In this document: positions 1 to 7,427 of the stretch, piece by piece
How positions within the stretch are numbered: position 1 is the stretch's first letter
Layout of the letters: each line of letters begins with the position of its first letter
Source of the DNA: Streptomyces clavifer
GTDB taxonomy: Bacteria; Actinomycetota; Actinomycetes; Streptomycetales; Streptomycetaceae
Direction: 5' to 3'
Length of the DNA: 64,000 nucleotides
Assembly (NCBI GenBank): GCA_014651175.1
Contig: BMWJ01000003.1
Span: 620,001 to 684,000 of the forward strand
Notes under the pieces: model-generated
Told to the model about the DNA's origin: nothing
Seen by the model: the letters and a program-made list of their open reading frames with translations, nothing else
Databases searched by the model: none
Program-made: the position numbers and the translations under genes

Positions 1-63
1 GCTGTGAGCGCCATCGACCGCATGGTGATGGGCAACTCGACCCGGTCGGTCCAGCTGACCTGA
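1..63 (+). CDS. C-terminal end of an unidentified protein (5' truncated)
   Basis: An open frame enters from the left edge and closes at a TGA at 61-63, giving the last 20 residues of a protein that ends in SVQLT. The following gene starts 79 bp downstream on the same strand with its own ribosome binding site. Too little is present to name a family. The reading frame is only supported by GC-rich third positions, so this is a modest-confidence call. Confidence 0.45.
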   Translation, partial: AVSAIDRMVMGNSTRSVQLT

Positions 64-141
64 GCGCCTCGACGCGCTTCACCTTCCCGCCCGATCGCCT
101 CATCCGTTGGCGACGGCATCCATACACCCTGGAGAAATGCC

Positions 142-1077
142 ATGCAGGCAGTACGTTTCCACGAGTTCGGCAGCAGCGACGTCCTGCGTCTCGAGGACGT
201 CGAGCGTCCGGTCCCCGGCACCGGGCAGGTGCTGGTGCGGGTGGCGGCCACGTCGTTCAACCCCGTCGACGACCACATCCGCGCCGGTGTCATGGCCGAG
301 ATGCTCCCCATCACTCTCCCGTACGTGCCGGGAATCGACCTTTCGGGCACCGTCGCCGAACTCGGCGCGGACGTGACCGGTCTGGAGGTCGGCGACCGGG
401 TCGTGGCGATGCTGCCCCTCGACTCCGCCGGCGGCGCCGCCGAGTACGTGCTCGCCCCGGCAGAGTCCCTGGCCCCGGCGCCCCGGACCATCGAGCTGGT
501 CGACGCCGCGGCGCTGCCACTGACCGGCCTGGCGGCCTGGCAAACAGCGTTCGAACTCGCCGAGCTGAAGCCCGGTCAGACCGTCCTGATCAACGGGGCG
601 GGGGGCGCGGTGGGCAGCCTCGTGGTGCAGCTCGCCGTCGACGCGGGGGCGCACGTGACGGCGGTGGACGCGCCGCAGCACGCCGACCGCCTTCGGGGCT
701 ACGGCGCGGACCGGGTCGTCGACCCCCTCGACCTCGACGCGGGCCCGGCCGCCGTGGGCGGTCCGTTCCAGGTCGTGGTGAACCATGTGCGGGTCTCCCC
801 GGAGGAGCTCGCCCAGCTGACGGACTACGTCGCGGACGGCGGGGCCGCCGCCAGCACGGCCGGCCCGATTCCCGAGGACCCCGCCCGGGGGGTGCGCAGC
901 GCGAGCCTGTGGGTCCGCAGCGACGGAGCCCAGCTGGCCGCGCTGGTCGCCAAGGTGGATGCCGGCAAGCTCCGGGTCCACGTCGCCGCCCACCGCCCGC
1001 TGGCCGAGCTGGCCGCCGTGCACGAGGACGCCGGTGCCGGGCGGCTGCTCGGCAAGACGGTCGTGCTCGCTCCCTGA
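142..1077 (+). CDS. NADP-dependent quinone oxidoreductase-like protein (zinc-free MDR family)
   Basis: A 311-residue medium-chain reductase that probably reduces quinones or enones with NADPH in the cytosol. The N-terminal GroES-like half contains GIDLSGTVAELG and the Rossmann half contains the nucleotide-binding loop GAGGAVGSLVVQLA near residues 153-166. Zinc-ligand cysteines of true alcohol dehydrogenases are absent, as expected for the quinone oxidoreductase branch. The ATG at 142 is preceded by GGAGAA at 131-136, which decides the start over the upstream ATG at 107. Length is normal for the family. The substrate cannot be read from sequence. Confidence 0.88.
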   Translation: MQAVRFHEFGSSDVLRLEDVERPVPGTGQVLVRVAATSFNPVDDHIRAGVMAEMLPITLPYVPGIDLSGTVAELGADVTGLEVGDRVVAMLPLDSAGGAAEYVLAPAESLAPAPRTIELVDAAALPLTGLAAWQTAFELAELKPGQTVLINGAGGAVGSLVVQLAVDAGAHVTAVDAPQHADRLRGYGADRVVDPLDLDAGPAAVGGPFQVVVNHVRVSPEELAQLTDYVADGGAAASTAGPIPEDPARGVRSASLWVRSDGAQLAALVAKVDAGKLRVHVAAHRPLAELAAVHEDAGAGRLLGKTVVLAP

Positions 1078-1190
1078 TCACGCCCTGACCGCACCGACCG
1101 GGCGCGCCCGCCGTTCGCTCCCCACCGGCGGGCGTCCCGGAGGTTCGGCAGCAGCCGCACCCGCGATCCGTCGGCACCGGCGAGGCGGCG

Positions 1191-1658
1191 TTGTCAGACT
1201 CGTCCGTCATGCTCCGGGACATGACCGAAGACGACTTCTGGCGCCTCATCGAGGACTGCCGGCCCACCGCTCCCGACCCCGAGGCGGAGCTGCTCGCCCC
1301 CGCGCTGACGAGCCGCCTCGCGGCCGGCTCCGTATCGGCCGTGACCGGCTTCGCCGAGCAGCTGTCCTGGGCGCTGTACCGGCTGGACCGCCGGGAGTAC
1401 GGCGGCGAGCTGTCCGGGGACGCGTTCCTCTACACACGGGCCGCCGTGGTCGCCGCCGGGCGCCGGGAGTTCGAGGGCGTCCTGGCCACTCCCGCCTGGT
1501 TCCGGTCGTACGCCGCCGAGTTCGTCTGGGCCGAGCCACTGCTGTACGTACCGGACGAGGCGTACCGGCTCCTCACGGGCGAGGAGTGGGACCGCTCCAC
1601 GCGCCACAGCTACGAGTCGTACTCCAACGCCGAGGGGTGGGCGGGGACCGACGGGTGA
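1191..1658 (+). CDS. DUF4240 domain protein
   Basis: About 155 residues. The N-terminal block MTEDDFWRLIEDCR, the middle WALYRLDRREYGG and the C-terminal DRSTRHSYES are typical of the DUF4240 family, which is common in Streptomyces and has no known function. It is acidic, soluble and lacks a signal peptide. The start is uncertain: TTG at 1191 has a weak GAGG upstream, while ATG at 1209 or 1221 would begin nearer the conserved block. It ends 12 bp from the convergent small gene at 1670. Confidence 0.75.
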   Translation: MSDSSVMLRDMTEDDFWRLIEDCRPTAPDPEAELLAPALTSRLAAGSVSAVTGFAEQLSWALYRLDRREYGGELSGDAFLYTRAAVVAAGRREFEGVLATPAWFRSYAAEFVWAEPLLYVPDEAYRLLTGEEWDRSTRHSYESYSNAEGWAGTDG

Positions 1659-1669
1659 GGGCGGGCCCG

Positions 1670-2035
1670 CTACTTCACACCCAGGAGCTCCAGGATCCTG
1701 TTGACCGCTTCCAGGACCGGTTCCCCGACCGTGCCGACCGTCGCGGCGATGCCCGCGACCGCCAGGAGCGCCCGGTGCCGGTCCTCGGGCGGGGCGCCGG
1801 CGTCACCGTCGATGGCCGACACGGAGTCGTCGATCGTCCGGGCGTTGAGGGGAGAGACCTGGTCGCGCAGCTCATGGACCAGCACGAGGAGTTCCCGTAC
1901 GGCCGCTTCGAGGGCGGGGGGTTCCGACGGGGTGGTGCCGGGAGTCGTCTGACCCTTGACGATGCCGTAGTTGCCCGACCCGCCGTGCATGTTGACGATG
2001 TCGCCGAAGTTGTAGTTGTTCCCGCCGGCGCTCAT
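1670..2035 (-). CDS. Small protein with N-terminal NYxFGDxVNMxGGSGNxGI motif and helical C-terminus
   Basis: A 121-residue protein. Residues 7-25 read NYNFGDIVNMHGGSGNYGI, a Gly/Asn-rich stretch that resembles the short amyloid signalling motifs (RHIM-like/BASS class) found in actinobacterial immune-type proteins. A Pro/Thr linker (about 28-40) follows, then a mostly helical region ending in a hydrophobic, Gly/Ala-spaced segment around residues 88-118 (AVAGIAATVGTVG then VLEAVNRILELLG). Its ATG overlaps the TGA of the upstream DUF6232 gene in an ATGA, so the two are translationally coupled. The same 19-residue motif is the C-terminus of that upstream protein (15 of 19 identical). Inferred role: effector or adaptor half of a two-protein signalling pair. 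The function is unproven. Confidence 0.7.
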   Translation of the reverse strand: MSAGGNNYNFGDIVNMHGGSGNYGIVKGQTTPGTTPSEPPALEAAVRELLVLVHELRDQVSPLNARTIDDSVSAIDGDAGAPPEDRHRALLAVAGIAATVGTVGEPVLEAVNRILELLGVK

Positions 2036-2100
2036 GCGTGGGTGATCCCCACGTTGCCCGATCCCCCGTACATGTTGACGTTGTCACCGAAGTGGTAGTT
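1961..2100 (-). repeat. Duplicated 57-bp motif straddling a gene junction
   Basis: Positions 2044-2100 encode NYHFGDNVNMYGGSGNVGI at the end of the DUF6232 gene, and 1961-2017 encode NYNFGDIVNMHGGSGNYGI at the start of the next gene. Fifteen of 19 residues are identical. The two copies start 83 bp apart, so they are in different frames, each in frame with its own gene. Conserved positions are N-Y-x-F-G-D-x-V-N-M-x-G-G-S-G-N-x-G-I. Confidence 0.85.
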
Positions 2101-2634
2101 CTGCGGGCTGCTGATCATGAGCCGCTCCACCTGGACGTGGAACTCCGCCTCGGGGTTCTCGATCGCGTTGGCGATGTAGCCGACGAGCTGCTTGAGGTGC
2201 TCCGTGTTCCGGCCGGTCACCATCGCGGTGGACGGCCCCGCCGTCTCGATCGCCACGACGTGGTGCGAGGTCGCGGTCAGTACGGTGAGCAGGTCGGTGA
2301 CGTACACGACCAGCGCCACGAGGCCGCCTACCCAGGCGAACCGCACGAATCCGTCGCTGTCGTCACTGCCGAGAAAGGTGATCTCCCCGATCATCGTGAG
2401 GATCATCAGCACCGCCAGCGTGAGACCGACCCGCTTCAGGAAGCGCATGGTGGCTTCCTGGCGCTTCGGCTTCAGGACGAAGGTGTACACGCGGGCGATG
2501 TTGTGCAGCGGATAGGCGGCGCCCCCGACCCAGAGCAGCCGCTTGCCGATGCGGAGCTCCACCGTCTGCGCCGGCACTCTCACCGGCTCCGGCCGGTTGT
2601 GCCACGGCCGCTCCCCCGTACCCGGTTCCTGCAT
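2032..2634 (-). CDS. DUF6232-like membrane protein with C-terminal amyloid-like motif
   Basis: A 200-residue protein. A basic, soluble N-terminal part (about 1-65, with VELRIGKRLLWVGGAAYPL) is followed by two predicted membrane helices at about 69-90 and 98-118. A cytoplasmic domain follows (about 120-175, including HHVVAIETAGPSTAMVTG), and the terminal motif NYHFGDNVNMYGGSGNVGI lies at residues 179-197. The N-terminal and membrane layout matches my memory of DUF6232, a Streptomyces-rich family of unknown function. It is the first gene of a two-gene unit and overlaps the next gene by 4 bp. The location of the motif at its very end, facing the same motif at the start of its partner, suggests homotypic contact between the two proteins. 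Confidence 0.72.
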   Translation of the reverse strand: MQEPGTGERPWHNRPEPVRVPAQTVELRIGKRLLWVGGAAYPLHNIARVYTFVLKPKRQEATMRFLKRVGLTLAVLMILTMIGEITFLGSDDSDGFVRFAWVGGLVALVVYVTDLLTVLTATSHHVVAIETAGPSTAMVTGRNTEHLKQLVGYIANAIENPEAEFHVQVERLMISSPQNYHFGDNVNMYGGSGNVGITHA

Positions 2635-2676
2635 ACCGACCCCCGATGGTGTGCATCAACTACGTTGCCATAGAAG

Positions 2677-2699
2677 GTATCTGAAGTGTTGTCAGATGC
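2677..2699. promoter_or_regulatory. Inverted repeat upstream of the DUF6232 gene
   Basis: GTATCTGA at 2677-2684 and TCAGATGC at 2692-2699 form an 8-bp inverted repeat with one mismatch and a 7-bp spacer. It lies 43 bp upstream of the DUF6232 start in a locally AT-rich stretch, so it is a candidate operator or promoter element for the two-gene unit. Confidence 0.4.
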
Positions 2700-2820
2700 A
2701 GATGGGACTTTGTCGGCGACAGGCTCGATTCAGACAAACGTCCCCGCGCCCCGCTCGGAAGCCGGGACACGGGGACGCCGGGACGCGCGGACGTCGGGAC
2801 GGGCGGACGCGGGACGGGCG

Positions 2821-3561
2821 TCAGGCGGCGAGCCAGTCCCGGTAGCGGGTGGGGGCGATGCGGGCGTCGTCGCCGTCCTTGGGGATGATCGCGTCACCCT
2901 TGACCGCGGAGAACATCCCGGCCTGGTCGTCGGTCGTGACGGTGCGCTTGTCGCCGCGGGCCGCGAGTGTGATCCTGCCGAGCTCGTCGAGCGGGAAGAC
3001 GTCGGCACCGGCCACGTTGCGCGTGCCCCCGAGGGGGCTTCCCGCCGCCACGTCGGCGACGGCCTGGGCGACGTCCGCCGCGGCGATGGGCCGCAGTGGG
3101 GTGGCGGGCAGGCGGACGGTCTCCTCGTCGGCCGTCCAGGACAGCACGGCGTCCATGAACTCGAAGAACTGGGTGGCGCGGACGATCGAGTACGGGACGG
3201 GCCCCTCCTTGAGGATGTCCTCCTGGAGGACCTTGGCCCGGTAGTAGTCGAGCTCCGGCACCAGCTCCGCACCGACGATGGAGAGGACGACGGCGTGGCC
3301 GACGCCTTCCTTCGCCGCGGCCTCGAGGAGGTTGTCCATCGTCTGCCGGAAGAAGGCGAGCGAGGCGTCGTCGAAGGTGGGTGAGTTCGTCAGGTTGACG
3401 ACGACATCGGCCCCCGCCAGTGCCGACGCCAGGCCCTCCCCCGTGAGGAGGTCGACGCCGGTGGAGAGCGCGTGCGGCTCCGCCTCGTGCCCGGCCGCCT
3501 TCAGGATGTCCACTACCTGCGAGCCGATGAGCCCGGTTCCGCCGATCACTGCGATCTTCAT
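2821..3561 (-). CDS. NAD(P)H-binding NmrA/SDR-type oxidoreductase
   Basis: A 246-residue atypical short-chain dehydrogenase. It starts with the Rossmann fingerprint MKIAVIGGTGLIGSQV (GxxGxxG), then ADVVVNLTNSPTFDD and GVGHAVVLSIVGAE. Near residues 140-150 it has YSIVRATQFFEFM, typical of NmrA-like proteins that sense or use NAD(P). Catalytic YxxxK appears as YYRAK. It is divergent from an Rrf2 regulator across a promoter region with two strong palindromes, so it is probably that regulator's target. The family often works as a redox sensor or a reductase of quinone-like substrates. The exact reaction is not readable. Confidence 0.85.
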   Translation of the reverse strand: MKIAVIGGTGLIGSQVVDILKAAGHEAEPHALSTGVDLLTGEGLASALAGADVVVNLTNSPTFDDASLAFFRQTMDNLLEAAAKEGVGHAVVLSIVGAELVPELDYYRAKVLQEDILKEGPVPYSIVRATQFFEFMDAVLSWTADEETVRLPATPLRPIAAADVAQAVADVAAGSPLGGTRNVAGADVFPLDELGRITLAARGDKRTVTTDDQAGMFSAVKGDAIIPKDGDDARIAPTRYRDWLAA

Positions 3562-3651
3562 GTCGTACCTTCCATTGCGCTACAGGAGGGTTTCATGGCA
3601 CATCATGCATACGCCGGAATTGCCCCGACCGCACGACACCCCACCCCCGAA

Positions 3652-3672
3652 CTCGGACATCTTCTATCCGAG
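3652..3672. promoter_or_regulatory. Candidate Rrf2 operator 1
   Basis: CTCGGA at 3652-3657 and TCCGAG at 3667-3672 are perfect inverted arms around a 9-bp spacer, between the divergent NmrA-like gene and the Rrf2 regulator. ACTCGGACA at the left arm recurs in operator 2. Confidence 0.55.
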
Positions 3673-3675
3673 ATG

Positions 3676-3702
3676 CTACTCGGACAAACTTTGACCGAGT
3701 AG
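3676..3702. promoter_or_regulatory. Candidate Rrf2 operator 2
   Basis: CTACTCGG at 3676-3683 and CCGAGTAG at 3695-3702 form a perfect 8-bp inverted repeat with an 11-bp AT-rich centre. It lies 25-50 bp upstream of the Rrf2 gene, where it could autoregulate that gene and control the divergent NmrA-like gene. Confidence 0.65.
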
Positions 3703-3726
3703 AAGGGGGGTGGCTACTGTGAGGTC

Positions 3727-4209
3727 GTGAAGATGTCAGGTGGAGTGGAATGGGCGCTGCATTGCTGCGTCGTGCTCACGACCAGCGACGAAGCGGTGCC
3801 CGCCGCCCGGCTGGCCGAGCTGCACGAGGTCTCCGGCAGCTACCTCGCCAAGCAGCTCCAGGCCCTGTCGCGGGCCGGTCTGGTGCACTCCACGCAGGGC
3901 AAGTCGGGCGGGTACGCCCTGACCCGGAATCCGGAGACGATCACTGTGCTCGACGTCGTCCACGCGGTCGACGGAGCCGGACCCGCCTTCGTCTGTACGG
4001 AGATCCGTCAGCGCGGCCCTCTGGCCACCCCCGCTTCCGCCTGCACCACCCCGTGCGCGATCGCCCGTGCCATGGGCGCCGCCGAAGCCGCGTGGCGCGA
4101 GGCGCTGGCGGCGATCACGATCGCGGACCTCGCCCGCGACGTCGACTCCGACTACGGCCCCCGGGCGCTGGCCGGCATCCGCACCTGGCTCACGGCCAAG
4201 GACGACTGA
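3727..4209 (+). CDS. Rrf2 family transcriptional regulator
   Basis: About 160 residues with the family winged helix (VSGSYLAKQLQALSRAGLV then STQGKSGGYALTR) and a dimerisation helix. Three cysteines at about residues 90, 106 and 110 lie in the loop where IscR/NsrR-type members hold an Fe-S cluster. Spacing differs from IscR, so it may be a redox or metal sensor, or clusterless. GTG at 3727 and ATG at 3733 are both possible, with GAGG at 3721. It is divergent from the NmrA-like oxidoreductase and shares its palindromic promoter region, arguing for a regulator-target pair. Confidence 0.9.
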   Translation: MKMSGGVEWALHCCVVLTTSDEAVPAARLAELHEVSGSYLAKQLQALSRAGLVHSTQGKSGGYALTRNPETITVLDVVHAVDGAGPAFVCTEIRQRGPLATPASACTTPCAIARAMGAAEAAWREALAAITIADLARDVDSDYGPRALAGIRTWLTAKDD

Positions 4210-4428
4210 AACCGTCCCGGCCGCAGGGGAACGCCCCCTCTGCGGCACGGGACGACGGGACCGCCGGAAAGGGACGACCGGGCCCGCCGCGACCCGAGGG
4301 GGACACAACACCCCCACCCGCGGCGAGGGCGACGGGGGCGGGGACCGCGACCCCCGCGACGCTTCTCACCCCCCGGGCGCCTCCTCCTGGGGTGGTGGCG
4401 GGCGTTGCGCCCACCCCCACCCACGGAC

Positions 4429-5226
4429 CTACGGCGCCGGCGGCGCCGCCACCGCGCCCCACGGCAGGAGCTCCGGGCGCTTCGCCGTGCGGCCGTCGCC
4501 GGATGACCTGCCGCGCAGGCGGCGGCCGATCCACGGGCCGAGGAATCCGGCCGCCCACCGCACCTCGGCCCCCGCCGCGCGCAGGGCCGCAGGGCGTGCC
4601 TGGGTCTCCAGGGGCAGCGACCACGCCTGGTCGCTGCCGGGCAGGTGGAGGGCGTACGCGGCGGCCGCGGCGATCCGGGCGTGGCCCAGAGGGCTGGCGT
4701 GGAGACGGTCCTCGCTCCACAGGCGCGGGTCGGTGGCGACGGCCAGCGGGGCGAAGTCGGCGACCGTCACACCGTGTCGGGCCGCCGCGGCACGGATGCG
4801 GGCGTTGATGTCGAACACACGGGACCGCACCGGCCGGGCGATGGGTGCGATCTTCCCGACGTCGGGGAAGGTCAGGGTCACCACATGGGCCCCGGCCGCC
4901 GTGAGCGCGGCGAACATCTCCTCCAAGTGCCCCGCCACCTCCTCCGCGTCGAACTTCGGGCGGAGCAGGTCGTTGACACCGGCGACGACGGAGGCCAGGT
5001 CGGGGCGCAGGGCCAGCGCGGGTGCGAGCTGTTCCGCGTGGACCTGGGCGGCGACCCGTCCTCGTACCGCCAGGTTGGCGTACCGCAGACCGGGGTTGAC
5101 GGCGCCCAGGTGCTCGGCGAACCGGTCCGCCCAGCCCCGCAGGCCGACGGTGTCGTCCCCGTCCCCGACGCCCTCGGTCTGACTGTCGCCCAGGGCGACG
5201 TAGCGCAGGTATTCACCGCTCGGCAT
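4429..5226 (-). CDS. SGNH/GDSL-family hydrolase
   Basis: A 265-residue cytosolic esterase-like protein without a signal peptide. Block I reads ALGDSQTEGVG (nucleophile Ser near residue 15), block III is GVNDLLRP, and block V carries the Asp/His pair in DRLHASPLGH. The C-terminal tail (after about 200) is Arg/Ala-rich and not conserved. Its start overlaps the 3' end of the PadR gene by 14 bp, so the two are cotranscribed and coupled. PadR probably controls its expression. The substrate is unknown. Confidence 0.88.
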   Translation of the reverse strand: MPSGEYLRYVALGDSQTEGVGDGDDTVGLRGWADRFAEHLGAVNPGLRYANLAVRGRVAAQVHAEQLAPALALRPDLASVVAGVNDLLRPKFDAEEVAGHLEEMFAALTAAGAHVVTLTFPDVGKIAPIARPVRSRVFDINARIRAAAARHGVTVADFAPLAVATDPRLWSEDRLHASPLGHARIAAAAAYALHLPGSDQAWSLPLETQARPAALRAAGAEVRWAAGFLGPWIGRRLRGRSSGDGRTAKRPELLPWGAVAAPPAP

Positions 5227-5782
5227 GCTCGGTCCGTCTCTCTCTCAGTACGGCCGCGATCCGCAGGCACCACTCCCGGTGCTCCCGCTCGAAGGACAGG
5301 CCGCGCAGGCAGGTCAGGTACGGGCCGATGCGCTCACCGGTCCGCAGGAACTCGTCCTCGTCCACGTCACCGCGCAGCCGGAGCAGCAGCTTCCCGAGGA
5401 GCTCGATCTTGGCGTCGGCCGCGGCGGCCCGCTCGTCCAGCTGCTCGATCACCGGTCCGGTGCCGACTCGGTCGGCGGCCTGCACCTTGACGAGCAGGTC
5501 GTCGCGGATGAACGAGGGCTTCGACACGTCGGCGGCGAACCGCTCCAGCTCTGCCTGGCCGGCGTCGGTGACCCGGAAGAGGCGCTTGTTGGGCCGGGAT
5601 TCCTGGATCACCTGCCGGCCGGCGACCAGCCCTTCCTTCTCGAGCTTGGCCAGCTCGGTGTAGAGCTGCTGGGGCACGGCGTGCCAGAAGTTCGCGACAC
5701 CGATGTCGAACGCCTTCGCCAACTGGTACCCGCTGTACTCGCCGTCCAGCAGCGCAGCCAGCACGGCATGCCGCAGGGCCAT
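5213..5782 (-). CDS. PadR family transcriptional regulator
   Basis: A 189-residue PadR with the N-terminal winged helix (ALRHAVLAALLDGEYSGYQL, then LYTELAKLEKEGLVAG and a wing ending LFRVTDAGQAELERF). The longer C-terminal helical dimerisation domain of subfamily 1 includes LLVKVQAADRVG and ends near CLRIAAVL. It is the promoter-proximal gene of a unit with the SGNH hydrolase and is divergent from the isochorismatase-like gene. A perfect palindrome lies 46 bp upstream of its start, the probable operator for both directions. Confidence 0.92.
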   Translation of the reverse strand: MALRHAVLAALLDGEYSGYQLAKAFDIGVANFWHAVPQQLYTELAKLEKEGLVAGRQVIQESRPNKRLFRVTDAGQAELERFAADVSKPSFIRDDLLVKVQAADRVGTGPVIEQLDERAAAADAKIELLGKLLLRLRGDVDEDEFLRTGERIGPYLTCLRGLSFEREHREWCLRIAAVLRERRTEHAER

Positions 5783-5827
5783 CGCCGCACCCCCTCCACT
5801 CTCCGTGTTCTCGACCGCCAGCCATCA

Positions 5828-5863
5828 TACTCAAGAATCTGTCTAGTCATAGAGTTGAGTATC
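5828..5863. promoter_or_regulatory. Candidate PadR operator
   Basis: ATACTCAA at 5828-5835 and TTGAGTAT at 5856-5863 are a perfect 8-bp inverted repeat around a 20-bp AT-rich centre. It sits between the divergent PadR and isochorismatase-like genes. PadR proteins bind long dyads of this type. Confidence 0.65.
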
Positions 5864-5894
5864 GGGAACGGAGGTCAGCGGTCATGATGACGGC

Positions 5895-6482
5895 ATGAGA
5901 AATCGTTCAAGTCCCGTAGAGGCACTGATCGTTGTGGACGTCCAGGCGGCGTCCGTCACCGGCGCGGGGGCACTGCCCGACGCCGCCCGGCTGCTGGACC
6001 GGACGACGGACCTGATCGCACGGGCGCGCACGGGCGGAGCGATCGTCGTCCACATCCAGAACGACGGACCCGCCGGCGCGGGCGACGCGCCCCACACGCC
6101 CGGCTGGGAGCTCCACCACCCGGTCCAGGCCGGCCCGTCGGAGACCGTCATCCGCAAGACCCACGACGACGGCTTCGAAGAGACCACGCTGGGCGGCCTG
6201 TTGAGCAGCGCGGGCGTCCGCTCGCTCGCCGTCTGCGGCCTGATGTCCGAGATGTGCGTCCAGGCCACGGCACGTACGGCGCTGGCGCTGGGGTACCGGG
6301 TCGTCCTGCCGTACGACGCCCACGCGACGCACGACATACCGGCGGAGCCCGGGATCAGCGAGGCGGTGCCGGCCGCTGTCGTCTCCCGGGTCGCCGCATG
6401 GCCCCTCAGCAGGGACGCCGACGTCACCGCCCGGGCGGCCGACGTCACGTTCACGGCCCCCGGCACCCGAGCGGCCCACTGA
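5895..6482 (+). CDS. Isochorismatase-like cysteine hydrolase
   Basis: A 195-residue alpha/beta hydrolase of the isochorismatase/nicotinamidase superfamily. The catalytic Asp is in EALIVVDVQ (about residue 15), the Lys in ETVIRKTHDDGF, and the nucleophile Cys in LMSEMCVQATARTAL. A cis-peptide region (VCGLMSE) precedes the Cys. It is distinct from the true nicotinamidase at 45219. The divergent PadR gene and shared palindrome suggest PadR control. The substrate is unknown. Confidence 0.88.
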   Translation: MRNRSSPVEALIVVDVQAASVTGAGALPDAARLLDRTTDLIARARTGGAIVVHIQNDGPAGAGDAPHTPGWELHHPVQAGPSETVIRKTHDDGFEETTLGGLLSSAGVRSLAVCGLMSEMCVQATARTALALGYRVVLPYDAHATHDIPAEPGISEAVPAAVVSRVAAWPLSRDADVTARAADVTFTAPGTRAAH

Positions 6483-6517
6483 CCAGGGGCCGGTCGGGAG
6501 CGGTGCGGGCCGCTGGA

Positions 6518-7072
6518 TCAGGCGTACGTGTTCACGCTGACGGGGCGCGTCCCGGTGTACGGCGTCCAGCCCTGCAGAGTGGCGGGCAGTCCCACGCGGC
6601 TGTTGCAGTCGATCACCTGGAAGTGCAGGTGCGGAGCGGTGGAGTTGCCCGTACTGCCCGACCAGCCGACGACCCGGCCCTGCGGGACCCGGTCGCCGGT
6701 GTTGTAGATCGCCTTGTTCAGGTGGGCGTAGTGGGTGCACTGGCCGTTCGAGTGCCTGATGATCACCTCGATACCGTTCCCCGGGTAGGGCGACCAGTCC
6801 GAGATGACGATGGTGCCCGCCTGCGCCGCGGACACCTCGTAGTTGGCGGGGAGCCCGAGGTCCCACGCGTACTCGTTGTAGGGGCCGGTGTGCGAGTACG
6901 TCCCCTCCGGCCCCTGGGTGACCGTGTAGGCCTCCCCCGCCGGGTACGGCATCTCGTAGTAGTAGTCCACGGCCGCGGCCGTGGACGCCCCCGTCATCGT
7001 GACGCCCACCGCTGTCAGCAGCGCACTCGCCCCTATGGCGATGCGACGCAGAACCGTCCTCGCTCCACCCAT
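6518..7072 (-). CDS. Secreted M23 (LytM) peptidoglycan endopeptidase
   Basis: A 184-residue exported metallopeptidase. The signal peptide runs from MGGARTVLRRIAIG to an ASTAAA cleavage area near residue 33. The M23 zinc site is visible as a His in YSHTGPYNEY, Asp in YAWDLGLP, and HLHF near the C-terminus, with the catalytic His in THYAHL. It probably cleaves peptidoglycan cross-bridges in the wall. The ATG at 7072 has GGAG about 8 bp upstream; an open frame extends further but lacks a ribosome site and would bury the signal peptide. The family is numerous in Streptomyces. Confidence 0.9.
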   Translation of the reverse strand: MGGARTVLRRIAIGASALLTAVGVTMTGASTAAAVDYYYEMPYPAGEAYTVTQGPEGTYSHTGPYNEYAWDLGLPANYEVSAAQAGTIVISDWSPYPGNGIEVIIRHSNGQCTHYAHLNKAIYNTGDRVPQGRVVGWSGSTGNSTAPHLHFQVIDCNSRVGLPATLQGWTPYTGTRPVSVNTYA

Positions 7073-7427
7073 GTGCGTCTCCGTTCGCGTTCCCGCAGGA
7101 CTCGGCTCCGCGTCCGGCCGGGGCGGAGGAGTTGCAAGGATTGGCCCGCACGGCCTGCCACGCAAGGCTCGGAGAAGGGTGAAAGGGAGCCGCGATTGGT
7201 CTCGACCACTGACTCCTGGGATGCACCGGTCATCCGCATGGGCGCAGGCCCGCGGGGCCGGGGACGCCGAGACGGGGCAAAGGGCCAGGCAGAGCACCGA
7301 CCGCCTTCAGCGGCGCCGCACACGACACGGGACCCGCCCTCCGGAAAGTCCGGCCGGGAGGCGCGAGGGCCCTCGCGGGGAGGAGGGCCGGGGCAAGAGC
7401 GTCGCGAGAGCGCGGGGAGAGCGGAGG

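Noticed and set aside
2686-3384. A 232-residue plus-strand open frame opposite the NmrA-like gene
   Set aside because: Mirror frame with degenerate, repeated GGGACG-type DNA at its start.
6518-7297. Longer M23 gene start at 7297
   Set aside because: It would put a non-conserved region before the signal peptide. GGAG before ATG 7072 decides the start.
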